Shown: piece by piece, positions 13,801 to 27,638 of the stretch
Position numbering within the stretch: position 1 is the first letter of the stretch
Layout: each line of letters starts with the position of its first letter
Origin: Oxyruncus cristatus
Taxonomy: Eukaryota > Chordata > Aves > Passeriformes > Cotingidae
DNA length: 64,000 bases
Reading direction: 5' to 3'
NCBI GenBank assembly: GCA_013399855.1
Contig: VXAY01004719.1
Coordinates: 1,919,014 to 1,983,013, forward strand
Notes under the pieces: generated by a model
Told to the model about the DNA's origin: nothing
Database searches by the model: none
The model's input: the letters and a program-made list of their open reading frames with translations, nothing else
Program-made: the position numbers and the translations under genes

Positions 13801-16382
13801 AAGCAGGAGATGGACAAATTTAAAGTTATACGAGAGTACCAAGACTCTTATCCCAGCAGAGGTGTTGGGAAATTACTGCTTTGTGCCACGAGATGAAGTA
13901 TAACTGACAACTAAAAAGTTCTTGCTAATCACAGGTATATTACATGGTGATAATACAGACTGGGGCTAAGACCTTCTCTTTCTGAATTACTGGGTGTCTG
14001 AGAGCTGTCACCAAATAAACACATGAGCAAGGGAACTGTGATGAAATCCAATATTAAAGCTATTCAGCAACACTCCAAAACTCAGCTACACAGTGCATGT
14101 TTCCTACTAAGAATTTGTCTTTAAAAGCCATAAATACCAGGATTTTCACTGGAATGTGGTCATAGAGCCAAAGATGTGAGACATGTCAGCCACTCAACTT
14201 GCAGGATATTCCATCATTGGAGGCACATACCGCTTCTTACTATAGCCCAGTGAGCTGATCTTAATTCTTCCTTGTACAGGTGAGCACTTTTAGCTGCTAA
14301 ATTGTTGGATAGGTAGGATGTCCCACTGCCCCAGTTGCCATCACTTTGTGCAAGGTTCTATCCATCCAGCATGTTCTGAGGACACCTGCAAGACTGTTCC
14401 CCTTCCTGCAGCTGTAGGTGCTCACCTCTCTTCTCAGCACTTTCAATAGCGGGTTTTCAGATAGTCCTCAGATGTCTTCATGGCATACGTCCATGTAGCC
14501 ATGACTGAGAACCATGGTCCTCTGAATTCTGAGTCACTCACTTGCATTCTTTGTAACATAAGGAAACAAGAAATACAGGCCTTGAAGTATGGGCAGGTAG
14601 TACATTCTTCTCAAGCTTCTAAGGACACCTTTCTTCAGGTCTTCTCAATCCAGCCTTTATCCTTTTGCATCATGTCTACAGACTAGTGCGAGTTTGCCTA
14701 TGTGTGTGTGAGCTCTTAGACCACTCAAGTGGACTACAGCTTTTGGTTTCCTCAGCACATCAGGTCTTTTAGTTTATTTTACTTCAAGTCATACAGGTAG
14801 AGGTGAATTGCAAAGGAAAAATGTCTACCAAGCCACATGATGAAATACATATAACAACATTCTCATACATAGGGAAAAATTTACCTGTAAATGGCAATCT
14901 GTCCAGTTTACAAAGAAGAAAGGAACAAACAATTGCAACTGAGAACCTATGAAGATTTATATAAATGGATAATATTAATTAGTCTTGAAAGATGAAAGTC
15001 TGCCTCTTCAGAGACATTTTGTCCTGATGGAGCTCATCCCAGTTTAGGCTCTCAAGCAGACAGATCTAGGGCTTAGTCACATTCACGATCCTGCATTGCC
15101 ACCTCATTAAGGGGGTGCTGAATTTATGAACCCATCTTCAGCTGTGGCTCACTGGAAATGCTAGACCACAGCCTCCCTTGAGCCTTTCAATTTTAGTGAA
15201 ACAAGGGAACAGCTCGTAAATGTTGCCACTTGAAGGAGGATTTTCAGTGGTAGGGACCATGATTGCTGTTTCCTCGGTTGCTCCTAAATCTGCAGAGCAC
15301 CTCTTCGGTGCTGCTATCCTCAAAAGCAGCATGACTCCATGAAGGTATCAGTCAGCAGAGAACACTGCCACTGCTGACACAGGCAGGTAGTGATTAATTC
15401 CCACCATCTCCAAAAGAGGCAAGTCACACAAAGATCGTGGTGATGCAGACATCACCTATCACCTTCCCTATCCCTAGCCTTGTATACAAAATGCAACATA
15501 TGTAATCAAGGCATAAAACAATGAGCAAAACTCGTAGTGCATACCAAATCTTCAATCCAGTAATTTGTATTTGAATGTTTTAGCAAAAACTGACTGTGAC
15601 TACAAATACTTCACAGACTTAATTTTCAGATTCATGAGTTTTTGCTTGGTTTGCCTATGTGTTCTCTGAGCTCTGTGCCAAAAAAATATTTCCTTTCTTG
15701 CACTGAAACGTAACACTGACATGTGTCAAACTGCTTCTTTTGTATGGGCTTAAGCATACTTCTTCCTCTTTCTGCTTTTTGTAGATTCATACATATTAGA
15801 CACACATCTTTGGGTTTTAATTATAAAATTAATTTAGACAGCAACCAGAAATAAAGCTGACAAATCTAATTTCACAAGTAACTCAATATCATCTCAGAAT
15901 CTCTGAGGAGGAAAACAAAAAATTATGTCCAAGGGGTTACTAGAATGTTTCTAAAGGGACAAATTAAAAACCAAAGAAAACAGCTGATCAGATTAATAGA
16001 GGAGCATTTCCCTAGTGTAAAAATCCATATTTATCATCAGCCATGAGAATGTGATGGTAGTTTAAACATTAAATGACTTTTCATACTGCTTCCAATCCCA
16101 GACACTTATGGGAAAAGCTATATATATACACATCATAAATGCATCTTAAAAGAAAATAATTTCTAAAATAGTTGCTTAATGACCCTATACAGTTCTGTGC
16201 TAGCTCAAATCATGTAAACTCCCTCCCAATCCTTAGATTTAATCTAAAACTTTTTTTGGGGTGATTGACCTGTGCCAAGTATGGACAGAATAAGAGGCTT
16301 GCTGGAAGGTCAGCAGGGAAAGCTGTCAAGTGACCAGTCACAGCCACACTGAGCTTCACTCATGTAAAAGTGCCATAGGTAG

Positions 16383-16435
16383 CTATCCTGTCCCACAACA
16401 AAGTGTCACAGATATGCAAACATGATCCTGGCCAC

Positions 16436-16467
<32 letters not shown>

Positions 16468-16856
16468 GTAAATAAATTTAGTTCCCTATGAAAATTCAAT
16501 GCCAGCCATGAGGAGGAGGCTGGGAAATACAAAGAAATCCCGAGACACCAATGTAGTTTTCTAAACAGGTATTTGAACCCAAACTTAGATCTAGTGATTT
16601 TTTGAATTGCTGTCAAAATTCGTACTCTAAGCCAGCCTTTCAGCTTGGTAGAGGGCAGCTCTTCTTGGCAAAAGCAGAGATCCCAAGCACAGCCTTCAGG
16701 GTGAAGACCTCTTCCAGCAGTGATATTGTTGCATCCACTGAAGAGAGACTTGCTGATGATGTGCTGCTGGAAGGAGTGAGTGGTAATCACACCTTCATTA
16801 GGCAGTTTGAGGATTAATGGATTATTGTTGGTCTGCAGGTGAATCTTACCAGCCAT
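16383..16856 (-). other. Unassigned 157-codon ORF on the - strand
   Basis: An open frame beginning MAGKIHLQTNNNPLILKLP. Its last third is generated by the TAAA microsatellite (repeating LFIY). I do not recognise the N-terminal part. It could be a decayed retrocopy, because neighbouring DNA up to about 17790 is relatively rich in ORFs, or it could be chance. No start context, poly(A) tail or splice sites support expression. Confidence 0.15.
16437..16478. repeat. (TAAA)n microsatellite
   Basis: About ten tandem TAAA units with one interruption (TAAG). Read on the - strand it supplies the repeated hydrophobic end of an otherwise unrelated 157-codon ORF. Confidence 0.95.
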
Positions 16857-19800
16857 ATCAGCTGCAGAGAGGTTTCGGTCACTTTCAGCAGCTTCTGCTC
16901 CGGTCAGTCATCATGGCCAAAGATTGTTATGCTTTTTTACATCAGCACATGTGCACCAGCAATGATTCATCCCTGTGAGGATAAGGAGGTCTTCCATTCA
17001 ACATCAGTGGTGTCATTCCAGGTAACGATAGTCTGATCAGTGAATGTGAATGTACTGGCTGGTCTGGATGTAACTGGATATGGTTGGTTGATCAATGCAA
17101 AAAAATGTTACAGAGCTGATTGCACTATCTCCAGTGGCAAGTTGCTGTCTTCTGAGCAAGCTGATCACAAGCTAACCATTATGGGCACATTTTTTTGAAC
17201 TAGTCCCAACATGCAAGATTGAATGTTTCCTTTTTAAAGTACCAATATGCAATCAATTGTAAAACAAACAGGTCTGTACAGATTCAGTGTATCCACATAC
17301 AAGGGTCAGACCTTAGTCTCCAGAGAAGTTTGTATTCTTCTCCACTGCTCTCAAAAGAGAAGCCAATATCTCAGTTCAGAAACAAAAATTGAAAAAGTGG
17401 GCTAATAGAACAGTGGAAGAAAGTCATGAAGCCCTTCCCAGGGCCGCAGAGCAACTCAGAAATATCTTCATGACACAGTGCTCTCTGAAATCCTCAGCTC
17501 TCTTCTGAAGGCCTGAATTGGAGTCTATGGACTGTCCAGCAGTTCAGCTCAGCAATGCACATCGAGCAGCTTGTCCTGCCTAAATCAAACCAGAAAATAA
17601 ACATAGAGAGCCTTGAGACAAAGACTAGAGGCTTGCAGGTCTGTATGTTCCCTCCTCCTTGGAAAGGAATCTGGGGACCTGAAGGGGACCTGAACCTTAA
17701 TGTCCAGTGCTCCCTAATGCACATCAGACCATGGGAACCGCATGGCACAGCATCCAGTTTCTCTCACACTGCAATGTCTTTCAGGTGATGTCCATCCACT
17801 ACAAACAGGGAGTCATAGAGACACACCAGAAGCTTTTGCTTACCCAGCTTAAAGATATGTAGGTTCTGCAAAGGATGAAGCTCTAGTTTACACTCCCAAA
17901 GGTTGGTGTGTGAGCAGAGTGCCTATGTTCCAATTACAGGCAGTGGAAAAGAAAGTCATTAACCCAGGCTGAAAGATGCCTGTTTTAGGGAGAGGTACTC
18001 CTATATCCAGGCAGCTAAGAAGCTCCCCAAACTCCACTCACTACATATATGATAGCAGCTTAGTCATCCTCATTACAGACACCTACAAGTTCATCTGTGT
18101 GGGATTTAGCTTAGGCTACCCTGGACTGTATCTGCCTGCCAGAGCCAAGGTGGAAAGTGAGAGCCACTTAATTGACCAGTCTGTTAAAAAAATTAATTAG
18201 GGTTAAAAAGTGCTTTGAGGTTCTTGTAGTTTTTGGCCTATGAGTCTTGCTGACTTTTCCATCACTTGTTTATTTTACACAGTATCACACTTCAGTTGTG
18301 CATGAATGTATCTGGGTACTACTAGCATGCAAAACTTTTCAGAATCTTGTAAAAGCTTTCATCTGGAAGTGGAATTTATGCAAGTGTGTGTTAATGATTT
18401 GGCATCTTAAAGGGGTTATTTTGAGTGCTATGTTTAACTTCATTACCATTAAATTATTCCTTAAATTATTCCAAAGAGATTGTGGCCTAATGCTTTGAAC
18501 CAATTTAAAAATTTATATGTAGAGTTGGTGATAGTCCACAGTCAATAGGACATTTAAACAGTGGAAACCAATTAAGCAGCCTTTGGGACATCAAGAGATG
18601 TTTACCTTAGTTATATTATTACCTTAGTTACACAGTGTTGATACTTTTCTATATTTTTTCTGCATAGGGTGAATTGGCAATCAAAACTTGAACAGGTAGA
18701 AATCCATCACAAATATCTAAATCATTTGGTAAAGAACAATCCACATATGTAGTAAAGCTGAAAAACTTCTGGAAATTGAGTTCCATTTGAACAGTCAATC
18801 CTAGATGGTTTCCACTTTTAAAGAAGACCATAATAGAAACAAGCATCTTGAGAGAAACATTCACCTCCAGTCATTTGGCTATGCCCTGTAAGGTCAGCAT
18901 GCAGACAGCCCAAATCTCAGGACTGTAATCCATTTCCCTTACAGAAGTAATACAGAAGGATAAAATTAGGGACTGATGGACTTTCTTAATCCTTTGCGTG
19001 ATCCTAAGACTGGCTGTAGGAACTACGGGTGTAAGGAGTTTCCAACTGTGGGAAATTTGAGGAATATAGCTATTTTATACAAACTGCTCTAATAAATGTT
19101 CAGCCTTAGCCAATGCTGCAAGGGAATCTCTGCAAGGGAAAAGGAAATACAGACAACTCAATGTACCCTTAGACTCATCCTTAGGTTAATGATGTCAGAG
19201 TAAAGTCTTTTAGCTTCTGACCAAGCGATCAATGACTTATGATCAATGACCACTGAGAATATATTTGAAATATCTTTCCAAGGTGAAATCCTTACCTTGT
19301 GAGGTGTTTTCTTAATTAGAAGAAACTTCCACTTTGTAAACATGATTTTTGGAGGTTAAGGGAAATGTAAGGGGCAATTCTTACATGAACACTGTTTTTT
19401 CTTGTCATATATTTCCACACCTCATGAGGTTTTGCTAAGCACTTTAAAGTTACAGTGGGATGGGGGACAATGGTATTACCACTGTAAAATCATCCCCTCA
19501 GTCCGCCACAGCATGAATCAGAAGTATAAATTGCTGTGCCTAAGTGGGAGAAGTAAGAAATAGACTGTTCCCAATGGAAAGATAAGTGACTGGAAATGAG
19601 CCCAAAAATTTGTGCTTAGGAGTCTCAAAGCTGGAATACTGCTAGAGTGGATTACCAGGGAAAACAGCAATGAGTAGGAACCAGAGCCTAAACATCTGAC
19701 TCTGCCTGGCAAACACTTTGGAGAGATGCAGTGTGCATAAAGACCTTGGATTTACTTCACTGCCCATCTCAATGAAAAGACATTTTCTACTAAAGTGCTG

Positions 19801-22800
19801 TAGAAAATCATTTCTCACTGGTTTAACCTTTGATTTCTCAGAAGTAGTGTGTTCCTTTGTACATCTAATGACCCTGGGTTACAGCAAACAGTGCCTACCT
19901 GAAGGGACTGGTGTGGTGAAATAGGAAGGATGAATCTGTTCTAATTTAGCTCCTACGCCTTATTCTCAGTGGCACAGGACCCTCTACATGTCATCCTTTG
20001 CCCAGTGAAGGAGGTGGAATGCCCACCCACCCTACTATTTCCTCTTTTGACAAACATTGCCTGTGAGACAGCATCTCTCCAGCAGGTAATTCCAGCAACA
20101 GTCCCTCCTTTCCATCTCTTCCTCTCCATCTTTCCACTTCTTGAAAAAAAAAAAAATCTTGCTACATATATATATAATACATATTCTAAATCTTTTAATA
20201 TATTTTCTACATCTTCTGAGTTTTGCATTTTCAGCTGGCCTTCAATACCTTCAAGTTTTTTTTTCTTTCCCTTTACAAGGAGTGGAAATGCCTTCCAGAG
20301 AAGGATCTTAAAAACATTAAGGACCCTGAGATGATCAAGTTCAAATGTGTGCATATGTATACACATGCACACATGCAGCTTCTCCGCAAGGTCTACTATG
20401 AATGCAGAATTTGCCCTAATTTTGAGAAACTCACTTCAAACCCTCCTCCACACTCACACATACTCTAATGCACTCCCTCGTATACAAATCCACCTTCTCC
20501 CACGCTGACATATATATTCTCTCTCTCCTTCACCACTCTCTTTGCCTCTAAGCTAAATTACTCTACTGTGGAAATTGCCATCAGCAATTTTCACCCTTTG
20601 CTGCCCTTTCAAGGAGTTTATGCAATGGTGCAGTCACGATGTTCAAATAGCTACTTGATATATTTTGAACTATTTTCCAACTATTTGCATGGGTGTGTTA
20701 CAGAAGAGCAATATTTCTCACAACACTTCCATGGACTTAGGATGAACTGAACTGGTTGAAGTTGAATTTTTATGTTGATTACTAACTCAGAGTCAAAGGG
20801 GTGTTTTGGGGATGACATTGCTAACATTATAAGGTCTCTGCCTAGCTACAAAGCACCTGCATGTTAACTGTATTTTATGGAAAGAAGATTAGTTCAGATG
20901 TTGAAGCAGTGTCCTAGGACTTGGATTCAGCTCACAGACCCTGATGCTACCACTAAAGGGATTGATGTCCTTTTGGTCTTTTTGCTCAAGTGTGTAGCAC
21001 CACTCAGCTTCTTTTTCCCATCCTCACAGCTCAGGTGAAGAATAGGATGGACAAAGTGAGCATTCTGAGGCTGTTCAGTGTATAGTCAGACAGCTTGTCT
21101 TAGATCCAGACATATCCCATGAGGACACTGCACTATTCCCAGGTCAGATGTGTGAGAGCAGCTGTGAACCATTTTTCTGAAATACAAACTTGAAAGAAAG
21201 TCAGAAGGTCCTAGCTGAATTCATGGCTTGAGCTCTTGATCCTTTATGACTTTCCCAGATGGGCATGAGAAAAGTCGTCCAACCTTTCTGCACTTCAGTT
21301 TCTCAGTTATAATGAAAGAGCCCTTTCTACTGCATGGGGAAATTTTGAGGACAAACACGTAAAAGACTGTGGGCACTATCATGCTGGAGTAACAAAGGAC
21401 ACAAGTACCCAAGAAATTATTTGCTTTTCATATATGAAAATTAAAAAGTGACTAAACCAGGTTAAAATGCTTACATTTCGGATGGATGGGGGAGTGTTAT
21501 AAGGCTTGCTTATTACTTGTCTGCAGAGTTCTATGATACTGTAGAACCAGCTGGTGGTAGAATTACACCATAATCTACATAGTTTGATGAGCTGAACAAG
21601 CCATGGCAGATGATTTTTTTTTTCTTTTAAAGCCAGTCTTTCAGATTCATTTTTTGTGAATCATCAAATATAATCAAATGCACGTATATGAGTGGGCTTA
21701 AGGGAGAGTAAGTAGTTTGACAAAATAGATTAATCTCTACTTCACATTAAAATGATGGGTCCTTCCTTTTGATTATTCCCAGGCAATAACCTTGGTAGGT
21801 ATATTAGAAAAGCTGTGCCTAAGAACTTAGTTGCTGAAAGAAGAATAACAGGGAAAACTCATTTCTCACCCAAAGACATGTCATAGAAGGGGGAATTTAA
21901 GGAAACTATAGCTTCTTGAAAATCTAGATTATTATCTAGCATTCTCCTTGAAAAAAGCTTCCACTGACTACCTGTTTCTCCCCACCCCTGTGAAAATCTG
22001 GTGCTGCCAAGCACAGCTTTTTGTTCAGGAGAAAAGCTGATTTTGTGGGAGGTGAAAGGAACCTTTACTCAGCTGTTCTGATCTTTTAAGTAAATATTTA
22101 TTTATTTTCTGTATGAAGTTATAAAGTTTCTTGGGAATACAGATAATGTAGCAGGAGGAAAAGTAATTACTGTAATTTTGTCTCTGCTTTCAGAAAATAA
22201 TCCATTTGATAAGCACCCCATTTACATTTAGTGAACTGCAGAACTCAGCTAGAGGCATCTCAACTAGATGCATGCAGTCCCTGTTTAACAAATACTATGA
22301 TTCTCCTGCTAACAGAAGTATTAGTCTTGGCCTTTCCATTTTTCAAAGACCAGATGATTAAGATGTTATTGACATTAAGCATGCCTTACACCCATTTCTT
22401 AAGGAATGGTGTGGTCAGAGGTGCTTCCTGAGGGTTGGCAATCCTTTGAAATAAGGAAGAGGCACAGCTCATAAGGACAGACACAAAAGAAGCTGCCTCT
22501 TCTTTTCACAGACCCAAGGTAGGCCCAAACCCCCTCCAGTGTCTCTGGGAAGGGGATGGTATAAGCAACAAACCAGTTTTTCTCTTTCAGTTTCCTAGAG
22601 GTTTATTTTCTAGCAGAGGAAAACATCTGTCCCTTTTATTTTCTGGGGAAAAATGGGAAGAGTCTGAAAGAAAACCTCATTAATTCCCAGTGTTACAGAT
22701 GACATAAAATAAGACATTCTTTAGGAAGTGAAATGACAGGCTGCAAGGGAGAGGGGAATGAGAACTGAACTAGAAGCCATGCCTGCCAGGTAGTATGAGG

Positions 22801-25164
22801 ACAGTGAGTTCCCATCAATGTGAATGAGGACTGAAAGCACTCAGCACCTTGCACGATTAAGCCCAAAATGAAAGCAGCCTTTCTCATCAAAATTGCGCTG
22901 CCTTGCTCCTTCCCAAAAGGCACGCTAATTTGTTAGAATTCACTATCCTTGGCAGTTGTTTCCAACTGAGCTCCTTTGACCTCCCTTCCCACCATTTGAT
23001 GGGAGAGCGAGACGTATGCACACGAGCTAAGAGTTTCAGGACACTTCAAAGGCAGCCCACGTCTACTTCCATTGGCCACACCACCTTTTATTTCCTGGAA
23101 AAAGTGGTATTTGAGCATGTATGGTGCAGAGAAAGGTGGTACCTTGTCACAGAAAGAGAGGAGGTAGGAGATGGGCCTCCTTCCCCACTGTAGGGCAGCA
23201 AAGGTGGCATCACCATCAGGAAGGCCATGCAGTGAGTGGAAGAAAAACAGGAAAACTATCATCCTACCTCATCTCAGCCTCAGCTCCATCTCCTTTTTCC
23301 AAGAAAAGTCTGGGAAAGGAACAGGCAGGTGCATCTCCCTCACAACTTGCAGCATCATTCAGGTGTGGGTTCAGGGTCTGCAGGGATACCTGTGAGATAC
23401 CGGTGTCATACACTGTCTGAGCATGCGAATGACAAAGGCAAGATGGCATCTGCTTGAAAGGGTCTGACAACTCCTCTCTTTCTCCCCTTCTCCTGCCTGA
23501 CACTTTTCTATCAAGCCTCAACCCTCGTGGCAGCTGAGCTCTGTCTTCTCAAGTAGGTTGCTAGCAGGAGAGGTGTTTTTTATGTTTTATTTTGTTTTGC
23601 ATAGGAATTTATAGCTCTAAAACAGCATTCATGTGACATACAGCAATACATTTTTTCCATAATATACCTTCCTCTGTCTTTTTACACTTTCTATCCTCTG
23701 CAGAGGAACACACCAAATATTTCTAACACATTAGACTTGCTACACAGATTTTCCCTCACTGCCTATATGCCAAAGCATTTCACAGTGGCAAAAATTATGA
23801 GGCTTCATACAGTGAAATGTAAGGAAAGCTGTTGCAGAATGACACTGCACAGTGTGAGTGGGAAAGGGAAGAGGGAGTCAGTCATGAGACCAACAACTGA
23901 AGGAGAAATAAATTAAGAGTCATAAAACAAACTGCCATTCAAAACTCCCTTTCCACAGCAAGACCATTATTGTGGTTTCTGTCAGCTTTACAAAATGAGG
24001 ATAATTTGGGAATGGTCCTGAGGATACATGTCAGTTCCTGTCCTGTGTGTCATAGCCACTCTCCAGCAGAGGACTGGAATAGGGAATTCATAAAGATAAT
24101 GACAACAGCTGTAGACAGAGCAAATAGATGAAAAAAAAGAAAGGAATATAAAGTTTGAGTTCCAAATCAAAGCCCTTTCCTATTGGGATTCCACTGAAAG
24201 CACACTGCCTGATACTTCCTTGCCCAGCATGTAATTGTGGGATACACAGGTACCATTATTGAAGACTGGGTAGGCAGGACCCCTGGCTCATCTTAGTGGA
24301 ACACCTGCCCCATCAGCTCTCTGTCTTTTCATGCATTCAGGAGTCCCTCAGTGGACATGCAAGTTTCCAAGAGGTCCTACATACCTTAAACAAGGGTGAA
24401 GTCACAGGTGGGTGAGCTGCCTGGCATGGCATCATAGACCATCCTTGCGTATCAATGTAAGGTGGTGGAGCCCTAAAGGAGGAATGTAGGCTGGTCAGTA
24501 AGAATGCTAATCTGTAGTAGGAAACACATATATTCCAGCCCATGATTTTTGTTGTATACCTGTATAAACAGAAGAATATACACTTGGCTCACCAGCCCCA
24601 GCTTTTAACATCTACCTGCTTCAAAATATGGAGAAACAGGTTAGAAAATGGTATCACATTAACACCTATCCGGGGCTTTTCTCCCAAAGAGCCCCCTTCC
24701 TACTGCCAGAGATGCAACACAATCTAACTCTGTAAAACACACTTTTTGTGATTTTGGGTTTTGTCTTGATTGCATTTGCATGTAAAGAAACATGCAAACC
24801 AAGTATTGATTGCTTTGCATGAAGAAACTGTCAGTTCAAAATACAAAATAGAAGAAACATGTCACTGGAAAATATAAAATACATGTGACATTAAGTCCTT
24901 TCAAAACAACAGGAGTCTGCATTTATTTAGTGGTCTCTAACCTCAGTCTTAGAACAGCTCTTGATACACTGAACAAACAAAATATTATATGCATTTCTCA
25001 TAAAAGATCACTTCTTTTGCTAGATTTCACAATGAATCTCTACCCTGCCATGCTCAGAAAAATGAAAAACGCCAAAAGGAGAAGACTTTGTAATAAAGGC
25101 TAGATAATCTTCTTCCTCCTTTAGAAAAAATGTCTTCTCTCTTGCTTCACCCTGCTTACTTTTA
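16857..25164. other. Intergenic DNA, middle-left part
   Basis: No gene or mobile element recognised. Contents visible are a near-perfect alternating purine-pyrimidine palindrome at 20346-20373, a short TA repeat near 20165 and scattered short ORFs (the longest about 139 codons) without recognisable similarity. Confidence 0.55.
20346..20373. repeat. 28-bp near-perfect palindrome, alternating purine/pyrimidine
   Basis: Left half TGTGTGCATATGTA, right half TACACATGCACACA. The two arms are reverse complements except for one position. The sequence alternates purine and pyrimidine throughout, so it could form a cruciform or left-handed DNA. No gene is associated with it. Confidence 0.85.
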
Positions 25165-25190
25165 ACACACACACACAAACACACACACAC
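25165..25190. repeat. (CA)n microsatellite
   Basis: ACAC repeats with a single AA interruption, 26 bases. Confidence 0.9.
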
Positions 25191-25317
25191 TGCTTCCCAA
25201 GCATCCTCCCTATCCGTGTGTGGTTTTGTGGACTCACAATCTTACTTGGTTTATAAACAACAACATGCTCTTGTCCAAAAGCACTGTACCTGCAGTATGC
25301 CAGCAGTGTTGTGAAAA

Positions 25318-25341
25318 CAGTCAGTCAGTCAGTCAGTCAGT
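25318..25341. repeat. (CAGT)6 microsatellite
   Basis: Six exact CAGT copies, about 130 bases after the CA repeat. The surrounding 66-codon ORF is a by-product of the repeat. Confidence 0.95.
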
Positions 25342-26981
25342 CAATGCTCTGTTTAATGCCTTATCAGTACCTGTGCCAGATACAACTAGAGTTCAAAAAT
25401 TGAATGGATACTGGAGGTGAATATACAAACTACATTGGCATCTAGGGAAAAATTAAGACTTTTACAGAGCTCTGCTTGGGATCAGTGGATGCAATGGGTG
25501 TGTTTCCCCATGTAGACAATTAACACATCTCTCCCGGATGTGACATGTTTGACAGACACACAGCCCCTAACTCTGCACATTGTCAAGATGAGGGAGGGAA
25601 AAAGTAGATCACTGAATCCAATGCTACTTTTGAATACTTAATCTATCCTGTGTCTAGGCCACATAGCAGAAATGTCACAGGAATGTCTTTCCATCCCCAT
25701 ATGTCCATAACTGTAAGGTACTCCTCAGCAATCAAGATCCTTATGCATCAGTCGGCACAGTATCCAGACTTTTATCCATTTCTTTGATACATGAAAAAAT
25801 AAAGCCACTTGGATCTTGAAGCAGATAACACACAAAATCAGACACTGTATCCAATTGACTTTCATGCCACAGCTGAAGCTGTCAACAAGATGGTAATTTA
25901 CTCGATTTTAAGTGTGCAAAATATTAAAAGCTGTTTGCGCTTGCATTGGTTTCAAAGCACATGGAGCCTTCTGCTTCCTATGAACTGTACTTAGCCCACC
26001 CCATCACATACACATCAGCCTCCCCAGTGCATACTGCTGGGCTTTGCTATTGCTGGTTATCCAAACTAACTGCATAACATTCCTTGTGCATCACCCCAGT
26101 CTAACACTTTGCAGATGCACACTGCGCGTAGCAGAACTGTAACCTACGTGGAGAACCGCATCACACCTGATGGGTCAGACAGGGCTCCCCAGCTTGTGCA
26201 TGCAGAGCAGAGAGATGCCAGCATGTTCCACAGATAACAAATGCAAACAAGAGCAGTAGGTCTTTCCTCAAGTGCTGGAAGCTGTGTTACCTCTTCTTGT
26301 TTCGAGAGTCATTGATGTCTTTTAAACAAACAGTCCTTGGAGCAGATAAGAAGACACTAGACTGAGGGACATTACAAACACGTGCAAAAGCTGGGCTTGA
26401 GTCTCCTTGAGCTAAACACAAACAAAAAGATGAAGCAGACACTTCACATTTTGTTTTGAAAGATATCCAGACCTGCCAAAATGTTTTGTGCGGCATCCTC
26501 AGAGTACATCTATCTGTAAAGACCCCTGGTATCACAATGTGTACTCAGTTTGTGCGGGAATTTACAGCCCTGTAGCCGGACTTTCTAGTGGATTTTCTCT
26601 TCCCTCACAGGCAACAGAGCAGAGAGGAGGTCTCACATCACTTGCAGAGGGGGCAGCATGACAGCAGATGCAAGGTCATTTGTTGAGGGAAAGAGAGGAA
26701 TGTTTAAGGTTTACCTATTGCTCTTCCCACTGCTAAGCTGGTGTGGCCTGTGAAGATCGCCAAGCTGTAGGTAATTCTGGTTGTACCTGGACTCACCACT
26801 CCCAGCACTGGAGACCTTCAATGCTGGAAACCCAGGGCAATGAGGCCCCTTGTGCCTGCTATGGCACGGAGCAAAGGCAGAGCAGAGGATTCTAGGATTC
26901 AAGCTTGTATTGTCTCAATGTTGTTTAATGTGTCTATATTGTAGGTAGTCATTGGCTCATATTTAAACCAGCAGTAGCCTC
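25342..26981. other. Intergenic DNA, no feature seen
   Basis: No gene, repeat family or RNA recognised. Only short ORFs without similarity. Confidence 0.5.
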
Positions 26982-27638
26982 ATGGGATTTCCAACGTATT
27001 GCGTGGACTATAGTGTCCTTACCATCCATTTGACTTATCTGGGAAGGAAGAGCTCTCCTTTTGAGTGTGATATAAGCTCATCTTTCCCCACAGCTATTGA
27101 TTACAGTTTTGTCTTCCTTCAAACATTCATACGTCTGCTGGTACCTGTGTTCTTTCAAATAAGTAACAACAGGCTCTGTTGTCAGTTTGGTGATCTGAGA
27201 ATATTAAAATACTTACTGGCAATGGGTATATTTTGTCACCAGGAGTTTTATGATACCTATTTCCAGAGAATAACTAGATCTCTCACAGCCTTTACCAACA
27301 CCTGTGCTTTATATGCAGAAAGCTGTCTTAACATGTACTCACAACTTCACTGTCTTTGCAAAATAATGTATCTAAAAGCCATGACACACAAAGTAATTAG
27401 AACTTTTCAACAGGAATTTCAGCCTGTCTCTAATCCAAGACTGTCTGTAGTACTTCAGTCTCTAAACAGAAACCATCCTTTTTTACCTTTGTCTTTAGCT
27501 TGCCAAGTAGAAGAAGCATTTGAATTCAGAAAGCCACTTCCTTTCCCCCTCATGCTATGCCTTTCTGGATTCCCAAACCTTGTAAATGAAAAGCTATATT
27601 TTTCTTCTTCATCTGAACAGTTCTGTAGGAAAGGATAA
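26982..27638 (+). other. 218-codon ORF of unknown nature
   Basis: The longest uninterrupted frame in the window outside the gap. The conceptual protein begins MGFPTYCVDYSVL, is rich in Phe, Leu, Ser and Cys, and has no domain, signal peptide or motif that I recognise. A frame this long is unlikely by chance in AT-rich DNA, yet the composition looks like translated non-coding sequence. No splice sites, CpG promoter or nearby AATAAA support a gene. Possible readings are a lineage-specific gene, part of a lncRNA, an eroded mobile-element ORF, or chance. Confidence 0.2.

Larger units (their letters stand above)
5700..16382. other. Intergenic DNA between the ENOX1 and DNAJC15 3' ends, left part
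   Basis: No gene recognised. It holds homopolymer T runs (8855-8867, 10015-10028, 10846-10866), a short ORF of unknown meaning at 7804-8142 and many chance ORFs below 140 codons. No CR1 or LTR signature was seen. Untranslated transcripts cannot be excluded from sequence alone. Confidence 0.6.
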
